The translations under genes and the position numbers were made by a program. 61,023 nt of DNA, taken from assembly GCF_014838745.1 (NCBI RefSeq), contig NZ_JABUXR010000013.1, forward strand, positions 1 through 61,023, written 5' to 3'. The notes below the pieces were generated by a model, which saw nothing but the letters and a program-made list of their open reading frames with translations, searched no databases and was not told the DNA's origin. The DNA is from Limosilactobacillus urinaemulieris (GTDB lineage Bacteria > Bacillota > Bacilli > Lactobacillales > Lactobacillaceae). Within the stretch, counting starts at the first letter, position 1, and each line of letters starts with the position of its first letter. Below are positions 20,586 to 28,495 of the stretch, piece after piece.

Positions 20586-20603
20586 CGCAAGCACCTCTCA
20601 TTC

Positions 20604-21251
20604 TTAGTCTCGGCTTTGATCAAGCGGATTAACCTTCAGTAAATCGTCAGCAATTTCTTCAGCAAAGTCCAAATCGTGAGTAACTACTAACTGGGTTACT
20701 CCACCCTTCTTTAACGAAAGAATAATGTTAGCAACATCTTGACGAAGGTTCGGGTCAAGAGCTGACGTTGGTTCATCATAACAAAGAATTTTAGGCTTCA
20801 TTGCTAAGGCTCGCGCAATTGCTACCCGTTGCTTTTGTCCACCAGATAATTGCCAAGGATAAAGGTTTCCTTTTGTTGACAACCCTAATTCAGCTAATAA
20901 CCCCTGAGCTTTTTTTACTGCCTCATCTTTTGATTGTTTAAGTACCATCGTTGGCGCAAGGGTAATATTCTCCATTACTGAAAGGTTCGGGAAAAGGTTA
21001 AAATCTTGAAAGACAACCCCAATTACCCGATCTGAAGCACCTGTTCCTTGAGGATCGAATGGTTTGCCATCCATCAAGAATTCACCACTATCAGGAGTAT
21101 CTAAGCCAGTAATGCAACGCAGCAAAGTCGTTTTCCCAGCACCAGAAGGACCAACAATACAAAGAATCTCATCGTCCTTAACGGTAAGGTTAACATTATC
21201 AAGAATTACCCGATCGCCGAAGCTTTTCTTTAAATTTTTAACTTCTAACAT
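20604..21251 (-). CDS. Amino-acid ABC transporter ATP-binding protein
   Basis: ATPase subunit of a polar amino-acid importer. The 215 residues have Walker A GPSGAGKTT (34-42), signature LSGGQKQR, Walker B ILCYDEPTSALDP and the switch VVTHD. It is some 25-30 residues shorter than usual members: the C-terminus ends soon after the switch (LLKVNPLDQSRD), without loss of the ATPase core. It lies 13 bp after the permease gene and 18 bp before the binding-protein ATG. Confidence 0.92.
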   Translation of the reverse strand: MLEVKNLKKSFGDRVILDNVNLTVKDDEILCIVGPSGAGKTTLLRCITGLDTPDSGEFLMDGKPFDPQGTGASDRVIGVVFQDFNLFPNLSVMENITLAPTMVLKQSKDEAVKKAQGLLAELGLSTKGNLYPWQLSGGQKQRVAIARALAMKPKILCYDEPTSALDPNLRQDVANIILSLKKGGVTQLVVTHDLDFAEEIADDLLKVNPLDQSRD

Positions 21252-21264
21252 TGACTACTCCTCC

Positions 21265-21912
21265 TTACTTAAAATATGAGTACCTCTTTTCGACTTGCCG
21301 TAATACCAACGTACAAATTCCAACAAGAATTAGGTAAATTAAACCAACTAGGAGCAACGGGACAAGAGTAACATCCCGTGAAGTTGCCACATTCCCCGCA
21401 CGTAAGAGGTCACCAAGACCGATAACATAAACTAAGGAAGAATCTTTTACCAGGTTAATGACTTCATTTCCAATTGATGGGATAACGATTTTAACAACTT
21501 GGGGAATAATAATCTTCCGGACGGTTTGCCAGTAATTTAACCGTAACACTTTGGCAGCTTCATACTGACCAACGCTAACAGATTGAAAACCACCACGGAA
21601 TATTTCCGCAAAGTAAGCAGCGTAATTAAGAATAAATGCAACTAAAGCCGCATCGTATCGTTGAAAAACAACCCCAATAATTGGCAGCCCATAAAAGACA
21701 AAAATTAATTGCAGAAGTAACGGTGTTCCCCGCATTAGCCAAACATAAATTTCTAAAACCCATTTAAGTGGCTTAACCTTTGATGTTAGCCCCAAACTTA
21801 CAATGATTCCTAAGGGGATTGAAATAATTAGTGTCCAAAAAAAGATTTGTAGCGTTAATCCAGCCCCTTGAATAAGTGAAGGCAAGATTTGTGAAACATA
21901 ATTGAGTGACAT
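21265..21912 (-). CDS. Amino-acid ABC transporter permease
   Basis: HisMQ-type membrane permease of 215 residues with about five helices and the EAA loop EAAKVLRLNYWQTVRKIIIPQ (given in part) that docks on the ATPase. It is the first gene of the operon; AAGGAGG lies 9 nt before its ATG, directly after the second T-box terminator. One permease gene implies a homodimeric channel. Confidence 0.92.
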   Translation of the reverse strand: MSLNYVSQILPSLIQGAGLTLQIFFWTLIISIPLGIIVSLGLTSKVKPLKWVLEIYVWLMRGTPLLLQLIFVFYGLPIIGVVFQRYDAALVAFILNYAAYFAEIFRGGFQSVSVGQYEAAKVLRLNYWQTVRKIIIPQVVKIVIPSIGNEVINLVKDSSLVYVIGLGDLLRAGNVATSRDVTLVPLLLVGLIYLILVGICTLVLRQVEKRYSYFK

Positions 21913-21947
21913 TTTAAAACCTCCTTGAATTGCGAAAAACGTTAACC

Positions 21948-21984
21948 AAAAAAATCCTCTTAAACTAGCATTAGTTTAAGAGGA
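21948..21984 (-). terminator. Second T-box terminator (His leader)
   Basis: GTCCTCTTAAACTA pairs with TAGTTTAAGAGGA, followed by TTTTTTT, immediately before the permease ribosome site. Confidence 0.85.
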
Positions 21985-22311
21985 CGAACAAGTCGTGGTC
22001 CCACCTCATTTTATAATTACCTCACAGTAATTACCTCGTGAGTCTAATTATTCGGAAAGAGAAAAACGCCCTCATAGTCAAATATGACTATGAGGGCGTT
22101 TTACGCGGTTCCACCTCATGTTGTTACTTTCTCACAAAAGCAACCTCAGTAAGTTCATTAATTAAACTCCGCGCTGTAACGGGCTTCCCCGGATCCACCT
22201 ACTTACTTCAACGGATCAACTTGCAGATGTGATTCAAGAACACTAACCCATTCACATCCCACCACCGTGAACTCTCTAAAGGATAAGTTAATTCTTTACT
22301 AGTCTGTTCTT
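21950..22311 (-). promoter_or_regulatory. Partially double T-box leader (His-type specifier) before amino-acid ABC operon
   Basis: On the minus strand the Stem I region begins near AGAGAG (22272-22277) and has a specifier context GAA-T-CAC-A. In the Val and Met leaders of this window the codon likewise sits one base after GAA, so CAC (His) is read here. The first antiterminator T-box AGGTGGAACCGCG (22103-22115) precedes a 17-18 bp terminator stem (22063-22102). A second T-box AGGTGGGACCACG (21994-22006) and a second terminator (21955-21984, T7 tail) follow without another Stem I. Uncharged tRNA would have to relieve two terminators. UGGG of the second box is complementary to the C73-CCA end that is characteristic of tRNA-His. 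Confidence 0.85.
22063..22102 (-). terminator. First T-box terminator (His leader)
   Basis: AAAACGCCCTCATAGTC pairs perfectly with its complement around a short loop and is followed by TTTTTCTCTTT on the minus strand. It competes with the first antiterminator. Confidence 0.85.
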
Positions 22312-22332
22312 CGTTTTTTGATATTGTCATGT

Positions 22333-22361
22333 ATCCTACACTTGATAATTCACTTTGTCAA
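22333..22361 (-). promoter_or_regulatory. Promoter of the His T-box/ABC transporter operon
   Basis: TTGACA (complement of 22356-22361), 17-nt spacer, TAGGAT (complement of 22333-22338). The -35 lies 7 bp beyond the mreD stop. Confidence 0.75.
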
Positions 22362-22367
22362 TCCTTT

Positions 22368-22904
22368 TTAAGATCTTTTTTCTGTTAAAGCCCAAGTATA
22401 AATTGCCTGAATTGGCCAATAAAGGATTACAAAGTAAACCAAATTAAGCGCTAAGGTTGGTGCAAGGGTGTACACAAGGTAGTCACCAATATTCATATGC
22501 GTGATCCCTACTAACGAATATGCCCAGTACGTTAACGTTACAAAGGCGACAATATCAATAAAGAATATCATAATAATCGTTAAAAATGACTGGCTAAAAT
22601 ATCTCGAGAGAACTTTAGTAAGTTCAACGATTAACGGAAAAAGGAAAATATCTAATCCTAAAATTCCCGTAAAGTAGACATCAAATATGATCCCCGCAAG
22701 TGCAGCAAAAGGAATTAACGGAATTTCAATATCTTCTTCAAAATAATACGAGAGAACCAACCAAAGCAGCACCAACTCACTCATCATTGAATATGGATAG
22801 CTAAAAAACAACTTTGCCCAGACGTTACTTAGTGAACCATCTAAGAACAATGATATAAACAATCCTAACGGAAAAATGTATCTTAATCTCGATAATCTAT
22901 ACAT
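22368..22904 (-). CDS. mreD: Rod shape-determining protein MreD
   Basis: Integral membrane partner of MreC and the RodA elongation complex. The 178 residues are almost wholly hydrophobic with about five to six helices and few conserved motifs; identity rests on length, topology and position directly after mreC (13 bp gap). No terminator separates it from the downstream ABC transporter promoter, so read-through is possible. Confidence 0.88.
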   Translation of the reverse strand: MYRLSRLRYIFPLGLFISLFLDGSLSNVWAKLFFSYPYSMMSELVLLWLVLSYYFEEDIEIPLIPFAALAGIIFDVYFTGILGLDIFLFPLIVELTKVLSRYFSQSFLTIIMIFFIDIVAFVTLTYWAYSLVGITHMNIGDYLVYTLAPTLALNLVYFVILYWPIQAIYTWALTEKRS

Positions 22905-22917
22905 TCAACCACCTCGA

Positions 22918-23766
22918 TTAAGCCGGTTCGGCAACGGTCACAATATTAACGTCATTCATATCAGCAGCGGGCTTAATATATACCTTTTGGGCTAATCCGT
23001 AGTCGTCTTTCCCTACACGAGTTACGCGACCAACATAAAGGCCCTTCGGTGTTACTCCACCCATACCACTCGTCATTACCTTAGTTCCCTTCTTCAACTT
23101 AGCCTTAGAACTAACTTGTCCCATAATTAGCTCATCAGTTGAAGCATCGTAACCGGTAATAATTCCGTTAACGGTTCGGCCATTAGTTCCATCAATCGTT
23201 ACGGCAAACCGATTGGCAGATTCACCAGTATTGCTTAATAGTTCAACCTTACTATTAGTCTTGTTAACCTCACTAATTCGGCCAATCAAACCACTACCAC
23301 TCATTACTGGCATATTTTTCTTAATTCCATTAGATTGTCCCTTATTAATTACCAATTGTTTCTGCCATGATGATGGTGTTCTCATCATTACAGAAGCCGT
23401 AATTGTATTGTAATCAGTCAAAGACTTATTAAGCTTTAATTCTTGCTTTAGTTCTTTATTTTCCTTTGCTAAGGTCTGATCACGGACCTTTGTTTGTGCT
23501 AATTCAGTTACCTGTTGCTTTAATTCCCGGTTTTCAGAATATGTATTCATCAATTGCCCTACAGAACTAAAACCACTCTGAACGGCATTTACCGGAATAG
23601 CAACGACTCTATCTACAAAGCCAACGATATCATTACCAAATTGTTGGATCAATGGGGGCGTATTCCGACGATTGCGCATTGAGACAGAACCGGCCATTAA
23701 ACCGAAACACGCAATTAAAATTAGCACAAGAATAACAAGCCGTCGATTGGAAAAAAACTTGCGCAT
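22918..23766 (-). CDS. mreC: Rod shape-determining protein MreC
   Basis: Extracytoplasmic scaffold of the elongasome. The 282 residues start with a cytoplasmic basic stretch and one transmembrane helix (about 9-26), then a coiled coil (about 65-105) and the MreC beta-barrel domain (SGSGLIGRISEVNKTNSKVEL, given as typical block; MTSGMGGVTPKGLYVGRV). It lies between mreB and mreD. Confidence 0.93.
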   Translation of the reverse strand: MRKFFSNRRLVILVLILIACFGLMAGSVSMRNRRNTPPLIQQFGNDIVGFVDRVVAIPVNAVQSGFSSVGQLMNTYSENRELKQQVTELAQTKVRDQTLAKENKELKQELKLNKSLTDYNTITASVMMRTPSSWQKQLVINKGQSNGIKKNMPVMSGSGLIGRISEVNKTNSKVELLSNTGESANRFAVTIDGTNGRTVNGIITGYDASTDELIMGQVSSKAKLKKGTKVMTSGMGGVTPKGLYVGRVTRVGKDDYGLAQKVYIKPAADMNDVNIVTVAEPA

Positions 23767-23789
23767 TTTATTCCTCCAGCATTTCTTTA

Positions 23790-23845
23790 CTAGCTAATAA
23801 GAAAGGACTGGACAAAACAAATCGTTTTGCGACCAGCCCCATCCC
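23790..23845 (-). other. Hairpin in the mreB-mreC gap
   Basis: On the minus strand CTGG-TCG-CAAAAC pairs with GTTTTG-T-CCAG around GATTT. The downstream tail is only weakly T-rich (CCTTTCTTATT), so it could be an attenuator or an mRNA stability element that sets MreB above MreC/MreD levels. Confidence 0.5.
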
Positions 23846-23853
23846 GTTACTTA

Positions 23854-24858
23854 TTACTTTTTCTTCATTACATCGATACTCTTTAATGATTCACCTGTCC
23901 CAGTTGCAACACAGTCAAGCGGATCATTTGCAATAAATACGGGAACCTTAGTAGCATCGGCAATTACGTCAGGTAAGTGCTTTAATAACGCACCACCACC
24001 GGTGAGGACGATTCCGTGATCAATCACATCAGCAGCTATTTCTGGAGATGTTTCTTCTAGAGTCCCTTTAATTGCATCAATGATTGAGTCAACAACATCC
24101 TGCAAAGCAACGGAAACATCTTTTGCAGAAACTTCCATTGTCTTTGGTAATCCGGTAACAAGATCCCGTCCCCGAACTTCTGTTGAACCCATTTCAGCAG
24201 CTGCATCTGTAGAAGCAGAACCAATATCCCATTTAATCTTTTCGGCAGTTCGTTCACCAATCAGCAGGTTCATGTTTTGACGAACATATTGTGCAATTGC
24301 ATCATTCATTTCATCCCCAGCCATCCGAATTGAACGACTAGAAACAATGCCACCTAATGAAATAGTAGCAACATCGGTAGTTCCACCACCAATATCAACA
24401 ACCATGCTTCCTGTTGGATCCATAACTGGAAGACCAGCACCAATAGCAGCTGCAAATGGTTCTTCAATAACGTAAGCATCACGTGCTCCTGCAACACGAG
24501 TAGCGTCAATCACAGCCCGCTTTTCAACCTCAGTAATTCCGCTTGGAACACATACCATTACGTATGGCTTACCATTAGAGTTACCAAGAGCCTTTTCAAT
24601 GTAATACTTCATCATGGCAACAGTCGTATCATAATCAGCAATAACCCCATCCTTCATTGGCCGAATAGCTGTAATACTACCTGGGGTTCGACCGATCATA
24701 TCTCGAGCATCTTTACCTACAGAGATAACTTCATTGGTCTTAGTATTACGAGCAACAACTGATGGTTCGCGTAATACAATTCCTTTGCCTTCAACATACA
24801 CAATCGTGTTTGCCGTTCCGAGGTCGATGCCAATATTTTTGGTTCCGATTCCTAGCAA
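23854..24858 (-). CDS. mreB: Rod shape-determining protein MreB
   Basis: Actin-like ATPase that organises lateral wall synthesis. Nucleotide-binding motifs are [24 protein letters not shown] and LTGGGALL. An upstream ATG (24876) is in frame, but it lacks a good ribosome site. TTG at 24858 has GAAGGGA about 9 nt before it and yields the family start [10 protein letters not shown], 334 residues. It is the first gene of mreB-mreC-mreD; an extended -10 (TGGTATAAT) lies at 24912-24917. A second MreB-type gene is at 58159. Confidence 0.95.
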   Translation of the reverse strand: MLGIGTKNIGIDLGTANTIVYVEGKGIVLREPSVVARNTKTNEVISVGKDARDMIGRTPGSITAIRPMKDGVIADYDTTVAMMKYYIEKALGNSNGKPYVMVCVPSGITEVEKRAVIDATRVAGARDAYVIEEPFAAAIGAGLPVMDPTGSMVVDIGGGTTDVATISLGGIVSSRSIRMAGDEMNDAIAQYVRQNMNLLIGERTAEKIKWDIGSASTDAAAEMGSTEVRGRDLVTGLPKTMEVSAKDVSVALQDVVDSIIDAIKGTLEETSPEIAADVIDHGIVLTGGGALLKHLPDVIADATKVPVFIANDPLDCVATGTGESLKSIDVMKKK

Positions 24859-24911
24859 TCTGCTTCTTCCCTTCATTTTAGTAAATTATTTTTTAATCTA
24901 ATATTGAGCAT

Positions 24912-24920
24912 ATTATACCA
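24912..24920 (-). promoter_or_regulatory. Extended -10 promoter of mreBCD
   Basis: Minus-strand TGGTATAAT, with TATAAT as complement of 24912-24917, about 55 bp before the preferred start. The -35 is weak. Confidence 0.6.
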
Positions 24921-25001
24921 TAGCAAAAAGCCATATACGAACCTTAATATACACAATAAATCGCCATAAATGGCTTATTCTTTGATAAATTAACGTTTTC
25001 T

Positions 25002-25639
25002 TTAACTTTTTTCTTCCTCGTTTTTGTGAAATGCCTGGTTTTCACGCCAACTATAATAACTACTCCGACCGACAATAAGAAAATCAAGGAACGTTATTCC
25101 TAAGATCCGACTGCCTTTTTCTAACCGTTTAATCATCGCAATATCAGCTGAGGACGGTTCAACATTCCCAGAGGGATGGTTATGAACAACTGCAATTCCA
25201 TTTACAGATTGTAACAATGCCCGGCGGAAAACTCGGTCAGGGTAAACACTGCATTCACTCAACCCGCCGACAAACATTTTTTAATATCAATAATATCATT
25301 ATGAACATCCGTGCCTACCAAATAGAGACTTTCCTGATTTTCCCCGCTTAACCGATCCATCATCTCAGTACTTAATAATTGGCTAGAATAAGCGTGACCA
25401 AGCAATGGTGCCTGACTCCGCACTACCATTATTCCAAGCTCAATTGCTGCAAGAAGGATCTCCATTCGTTCATCTTCTTCAAGCAGTTCGTCTTTTTCAG
25501 CGTTCGTCATATTTTTGATTGAAATTGGTGTTGGGTACTGACTAATAAACTGCCGAAATAGCACATTTGCTTCTTCACTACCATCAATTAAAATTCTGCC
25601 AACGAGCTGTAAGTATTGGGTTGATTCTGGTGTAAACAT
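25002..25639 (-). pseudogene. radC: radC (JAB/MPN-domain DNA repair protein), broken by a frameshift
   Basis: Two overlapping frames together make a RadC-like protein. The N-terminal 126 residues run from ATG 25639 to the stop at 25259. The C-terminal frame, ending at 25002, supplies MFVGGLSECSVYPDRVF and the JAMM motif HNHPSG...SSAD. The join lies in a run of six A residues (25275-25280). One more A, or a -1 slip there, would give a continuous protein of about 212 residues (IDIKK-MFVGGL). Either a real indel, a sequencing error or ribosomal slippage is possible. RadC is non-essential, so decay is tolerable. Confidence 0.8.
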
Positions 25640-25644
25640 AAATA

Positions 25645-25695
25645 AAAACTCCTTTTTTCCGTTCTATATATCCATAACGAAATAAAAGGAGTTTT
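25645..25695 (-). terminator. Terminator of folC overlapping the radC ribosome site
   Basis: On the minus strand AAAACTCCTTTTATTTCGTT pairs with AACGGAAAAAAGGAGTTTTT around a small loop, followed by ATTT. The AAGGAG in the 3' arm is also the radC Shine-Dalgarno. Confidence 0.75.
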
Positions 25696-25703
25696 GCATT
25701 ATT

Positions 25704-27014
25704 TTATTTTAAATTTTTTCTAACTTCAGAAACAAAATAGAGCGAGCCAGTAATGATCATTACATCATCCGCTGTTAATCCTTGAGATAATTTAACGAAT
25801 CCAGTTTGCCAATTTTCCGCAACTTGAATTGGGTGCTTCGTCTTAAATTCACCAATTGTGGTAGTTAGATTAGCACTTGGTCGTTTAGGTCCAGGGCCGG
25901 CAAAATTAGTAACCATCAAATGTACATTCCCCAAACTAGCCAACTCACCAAGCATTAGCTCATATTGTTTATCAGCTAAAATAGCAACAAGGACGTATAC
26001 TTCACGATCGCTAAAATCATCGCGAATTGTTTTAACTAATGCCTGCATTCCTGGAAGGTTATGCGCCCCATCCAATAATACTAGCGGCTCATCAATCACG
26101 GTTTCCATCCGACCAGGCCACTGGGTCATTGCCAACCCCTTCTTTAAGTCGGCAATAATTACCGGAATCCCAAGTTTCGTTAGAACTATTTGTAGCGTTG
26201 TAATTGCAATTGCAGCATTCTCAACTTGATAGTCACCAGCTAGTCCGAGAGTACTTCGAAAATGGTGCAATTGACCGCCATCATATATAATCTCTGCTTT
26301 AATGGCATTTTGATTAATTTTTTGTGCTGAAAAGTCCTTACCTAGTTCATAAACTTTAGCATTTTTTTCGATTGCTTCTTTCATAATTACTTGAAGTGCC
26401 GATGGAGGAAGCTGACCGATAACCACGGGAACTCCCCTCTTAATAATTCCGGCCTTTTGATGAGCAATTTTAGCTAAAGTATCACCAAGATATTTCATGT
26501 GATCCCAACTTACAGTGGTGATCACACTTACAAGCGGCGTAATGACGTTTGTTGAATCATATAGACCGCCAATACCGACCTCGAGAAGAACCAAATCCGG
26601 TTGCTTTTCCGCAAAATAGCAAAACATAATTGCGGTATCAATCTCAAACTCAGTTGGCCCACCGGTTGGTAATCCCTGATCTAACTGCTGGACAACCGGT
26701 TCCACTTTACGGGCTAATCTTGTTAAATCCTCATCGCTAATTGGTTGAGCATTCAGTGCTATTCGTTCGTTAAAGCGAGTAATAAAGGGAGAAGTAAAAC
26801 TCCCAACATTTAACCCTGCCGCCATTAACATCGATCTTAACATTGCAACGGTTGAACCCTTACCATTCGTTCCCGTAACATGGACATACTTCAATCCCTT
26901 CTGCGGGTTTCCCAATCTCTCAAGGAACAGTCTCATCCGGTCTAACGTTGGAATCTTTTTGAATTTTGTCCGTCCATGAATAAAATTCAGCGCTTCAACA
27001 TATGATTCAATCAT
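25704..27014 (-). CDS. folC: Folylpolyglutamate synthase / dihydrofolate synthase
   Basis: ATP-dependent Mur-ligase family enzyme that adds glutamate to folates. The 436 residues contain the P-loop GTNGKGSTVAM (about 47-57), the Mur-type block PLVSVITTVSWDHMKYLG and the C-terminal LLDGAHNLPGMQAL. Length is usual. It is often found next to valS; here the cyd operon separates the two. Confidence 0.94.
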   Translation of the reverse strand: MIESYVEALNFIHGRTKFKKIPTLDRMRLFLERLGNPQKGLKYVHVTGTNGKGSTVAMLRSMLMAAGLNVGSFTSPFITRFNERIALNAQPISDEDLTRLARKVEPVVQQLDQGLPTGGPTEFEIDTAIMFCYFAEKQPDLVLLEVGIGGLYDSTNVITPLVSVITTVSWDHMKYLGDTLAKIAHQKAGIIKRGVPVVIGQLPPSALQVIMKEAIEKNAKVYELGKDFSAQKINQNAIKAEIIYDGGQLHHFRSTLGLAGDYQVENAAIAITTLQIVLTKLGIPVIIADLKKGLAMTQWPGRMETVIDEPLVLLDGAHNLPGMQALVKTIRDDFSDREVYVLVAILADKQYELMLGELASLGNVHLMVTNFAGPGPKRPSANLTTTIGEFKTKHPIQVAENWQTGFVKLSQGLTADDVMIITGSLYFVSEVRKNLK

Positions 27015-27111
27015 TTCCTATCCTTTCTACTTAATTAGCTTAAATCCCTTAGCAACTTAATACCACATCTTAACATAATTTAATCAGCAAGTAAGCCTCA
27101 GTGCTCTGAAG

Positions 27112-27157
27112 TAAACCCCCATAGTTAAACAAAAAATTCCAACTATGGGGGTTTACG
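27112..27157. terminator. Strong 16-bp hairpin between ndh and folC
   Basis: GTAAACCCCCATAGTT pairs with ACTATGGGGGTTTAC. Neither side has a good T-tract, so its function is unsure. The ACTATGGGG arm resembles the valS terminator at 34664-34712. Confidence 0.5.
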
Positions 27158-27177
27158 ATGACTAATTTTAGGTTTGA

Positions 27178-27201
27178 AAACGAACTAGCAAGCTAGTTCC
27201 G
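27178..27201 (-). terminator. Terminator of the cydABDC-ndh operon
   Basis: Minus-strand GGAACTAGC-TT-GCTAGTTC followed by GTTTTC, 15 bp past the ndh stop. Confidence 0.65.
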
Positions 27202-27215
27202 TCTAACACCCTATT

Positions 27216-28433
27216 CTAGTGATACAAATCAAAGCGTCCCTTAGCAAGGAGTTCCTTCAATCCTCCCACTTCTAAGAGTGAACGGTTAGCAATCATTTTC
27301 TTCATAAACGAACCAATGTATCCCTTAACTTCATGGCCCATCGCAACACCAAAGGCACGCGTATTACCGACTGAAGCAACGGTACCAAGTGACTTGTATG
27401 AGTATGGTTCGCTTAGCCGTTCGCCTTTTCTTACCCGATCGGCAATATCATCAGCAACATAATCAGCCATTGAAAGTGCCAATTGAGCTGTGGTTGGGTA
27501 AGGACGAGGTGAACCCGGAGCCATAACCGCTGCCACATCTCCAATAATGTAAAGATCCTCATGATCTGGATCATTTAAGTGATCAGTAACAACAACCCGG
27601 CCACGGCGTTCATTAAAGCCAGACTCAGCCATTACTGGACTTCCACTAACACCGGTTGTCCAAATGATCGTACCAGCAGTCATTGATTCATCACCATTGC
27701 CACGACCATGCTGATAAATTACAGTACTTGGCTTAATCCGCGAAATCAAGCAGCTTGTGTAAAGGTGAACCCCAAGCTTCTTTACCAAGTTAACACCGTA
27801 ATTAGCAAGATCCTGGTTAAACATTGGTAAAAGACGTTCTGAAGCTTCAATCAATGAGATTTGGATATCTTCAGGCTTTACTCCAGCAATTTGGGCATAG
27901 CGTGGACGAGCATCAACTAGTGCACCCGCTAATTCAATTCCAGTAAATCCGGCACCACAAACGATAATCTTCAAGTCATCAGGATTCTTGGTAATCTTGT
28001 AATCCTTCATCTTATCAATAATGTGACTGTGAATTTCAAGAGCTTCCTTGACATTAGTCATTTGGAGCGCATTTTCCTTTGCCCCTTCAATGCCGAACGT
28101 TTCAGAAGTAAACCCAAGACTAACAACACAGTAATCGTAATCAAGCGGTTGTTCACGGTGAGCCAGTTCAACGGTTTTGTCGTCAGCATTAATCTTAACA
28201 ACTTCATCCTGAATAAAGGTTGTTACCTTAGAATTAATCAAGTCACTAACTTGATATGAAATCTTTGCGGGTGGTAAATTCCCCGCAGCTACTTCATGGA
28301 GGTCAGTTGCTTCGTAGTGATAGGTATTTCGATCAACTAAGACAATTCGTCCCTCACCCTTCAGCTTCTTTTGAAGGAGGACAACAGTTTTTAGGCCCGC
28401 GTATCCCGCACCTAGTACAACAATCTTCTTCAT
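27216..28433 (-). CDS. ndh: Type II NADH:quinone dehydrogenase
   Basis: Non-proton-pumping FAD enzyme that feeds electrons from NADH into the quinone pool. The 405 residues include the FAD site VVLGAGYAGLKT at the N-terminus, the NAD site VCGAGFTGIELAGAL near residue 160 and the second FAD motif LYIIGDVAAV near 295. It follows cydC by 62 bp, a gap holding a small hairpin. Being next to cytochrome bd genes makes it the likely donor for that oxidase when heme and menaquinone are supplied. Confidence 0.92.
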   Translation of the reverse strand: MKKIVVLGAGYAGLKTVVLLQKKLKGEGRIVLVDRNTYHYEATDLHEVAAGNLPPAKISYQVSDLINSKVTTFIQDEVVKINADDKTVELAHREQPLDYDYCVVSLGFTSETFGIEGAKENALQMTNVKEALEIHSHIIDKMKDYKITKNPDDLKIIVCGAGFTGIELAGALVDARPRYAQIAGVKPEDIQISLIEASERLLPMFNQDLANYGVNLVKKLGVHLYTSCLISRIKPSTVIYQHGRGNGDESMTAGTIIWTTGVSGSPVMAESGFNERRGRVVVTDHLNDPDHEDLYIIGDVAAVMAPGSPRPYPTTAQLALSMADYVADDIADRVRKGERLSEPYSYKSLGTVASVGNTRAFGVAMGHEVKGYIGSFMKKMIANRSLLEVGGLKELLAKGRFDLYH

Positions 28434-28467
28434 AAATAATTCATCCCCTATTTAATTAATAGTATAA

Positions 28468-28494
28468 AACATTCTTCATCAAGAATGCTTCTTT
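28468..28494 (-). terminator. Hairpin between cydC and ndh (partial terminator)
   Basis: Minus-strand GCATTCTT-GATG-AAGAATG followed by TTTTATACT. It may lower ndh expression relative to cyd genes. Confidence 0.5.
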
Positions 28495-28495
28495 T

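Noticed and set aside
20604-21251. ATPase gene as truncated pseudogene
   Set aside because: It is shorter than usual but Walker A, signature, Walker B and switch His are intact and the frame is clean.
25858-26229. 123-codon plus-strand ORF
   Set aside because: Antisense shadow of folC without ribosome site.
27112-27157. CCCCCATAGTT hairpin and similar hairpins (34664-34712, 48941-48984) as a repeat family
   Set aside because: Shared arms are short (ACTATGGGG) and the sites follow genes, so they look like independent terminators rather than dispersed repeats.
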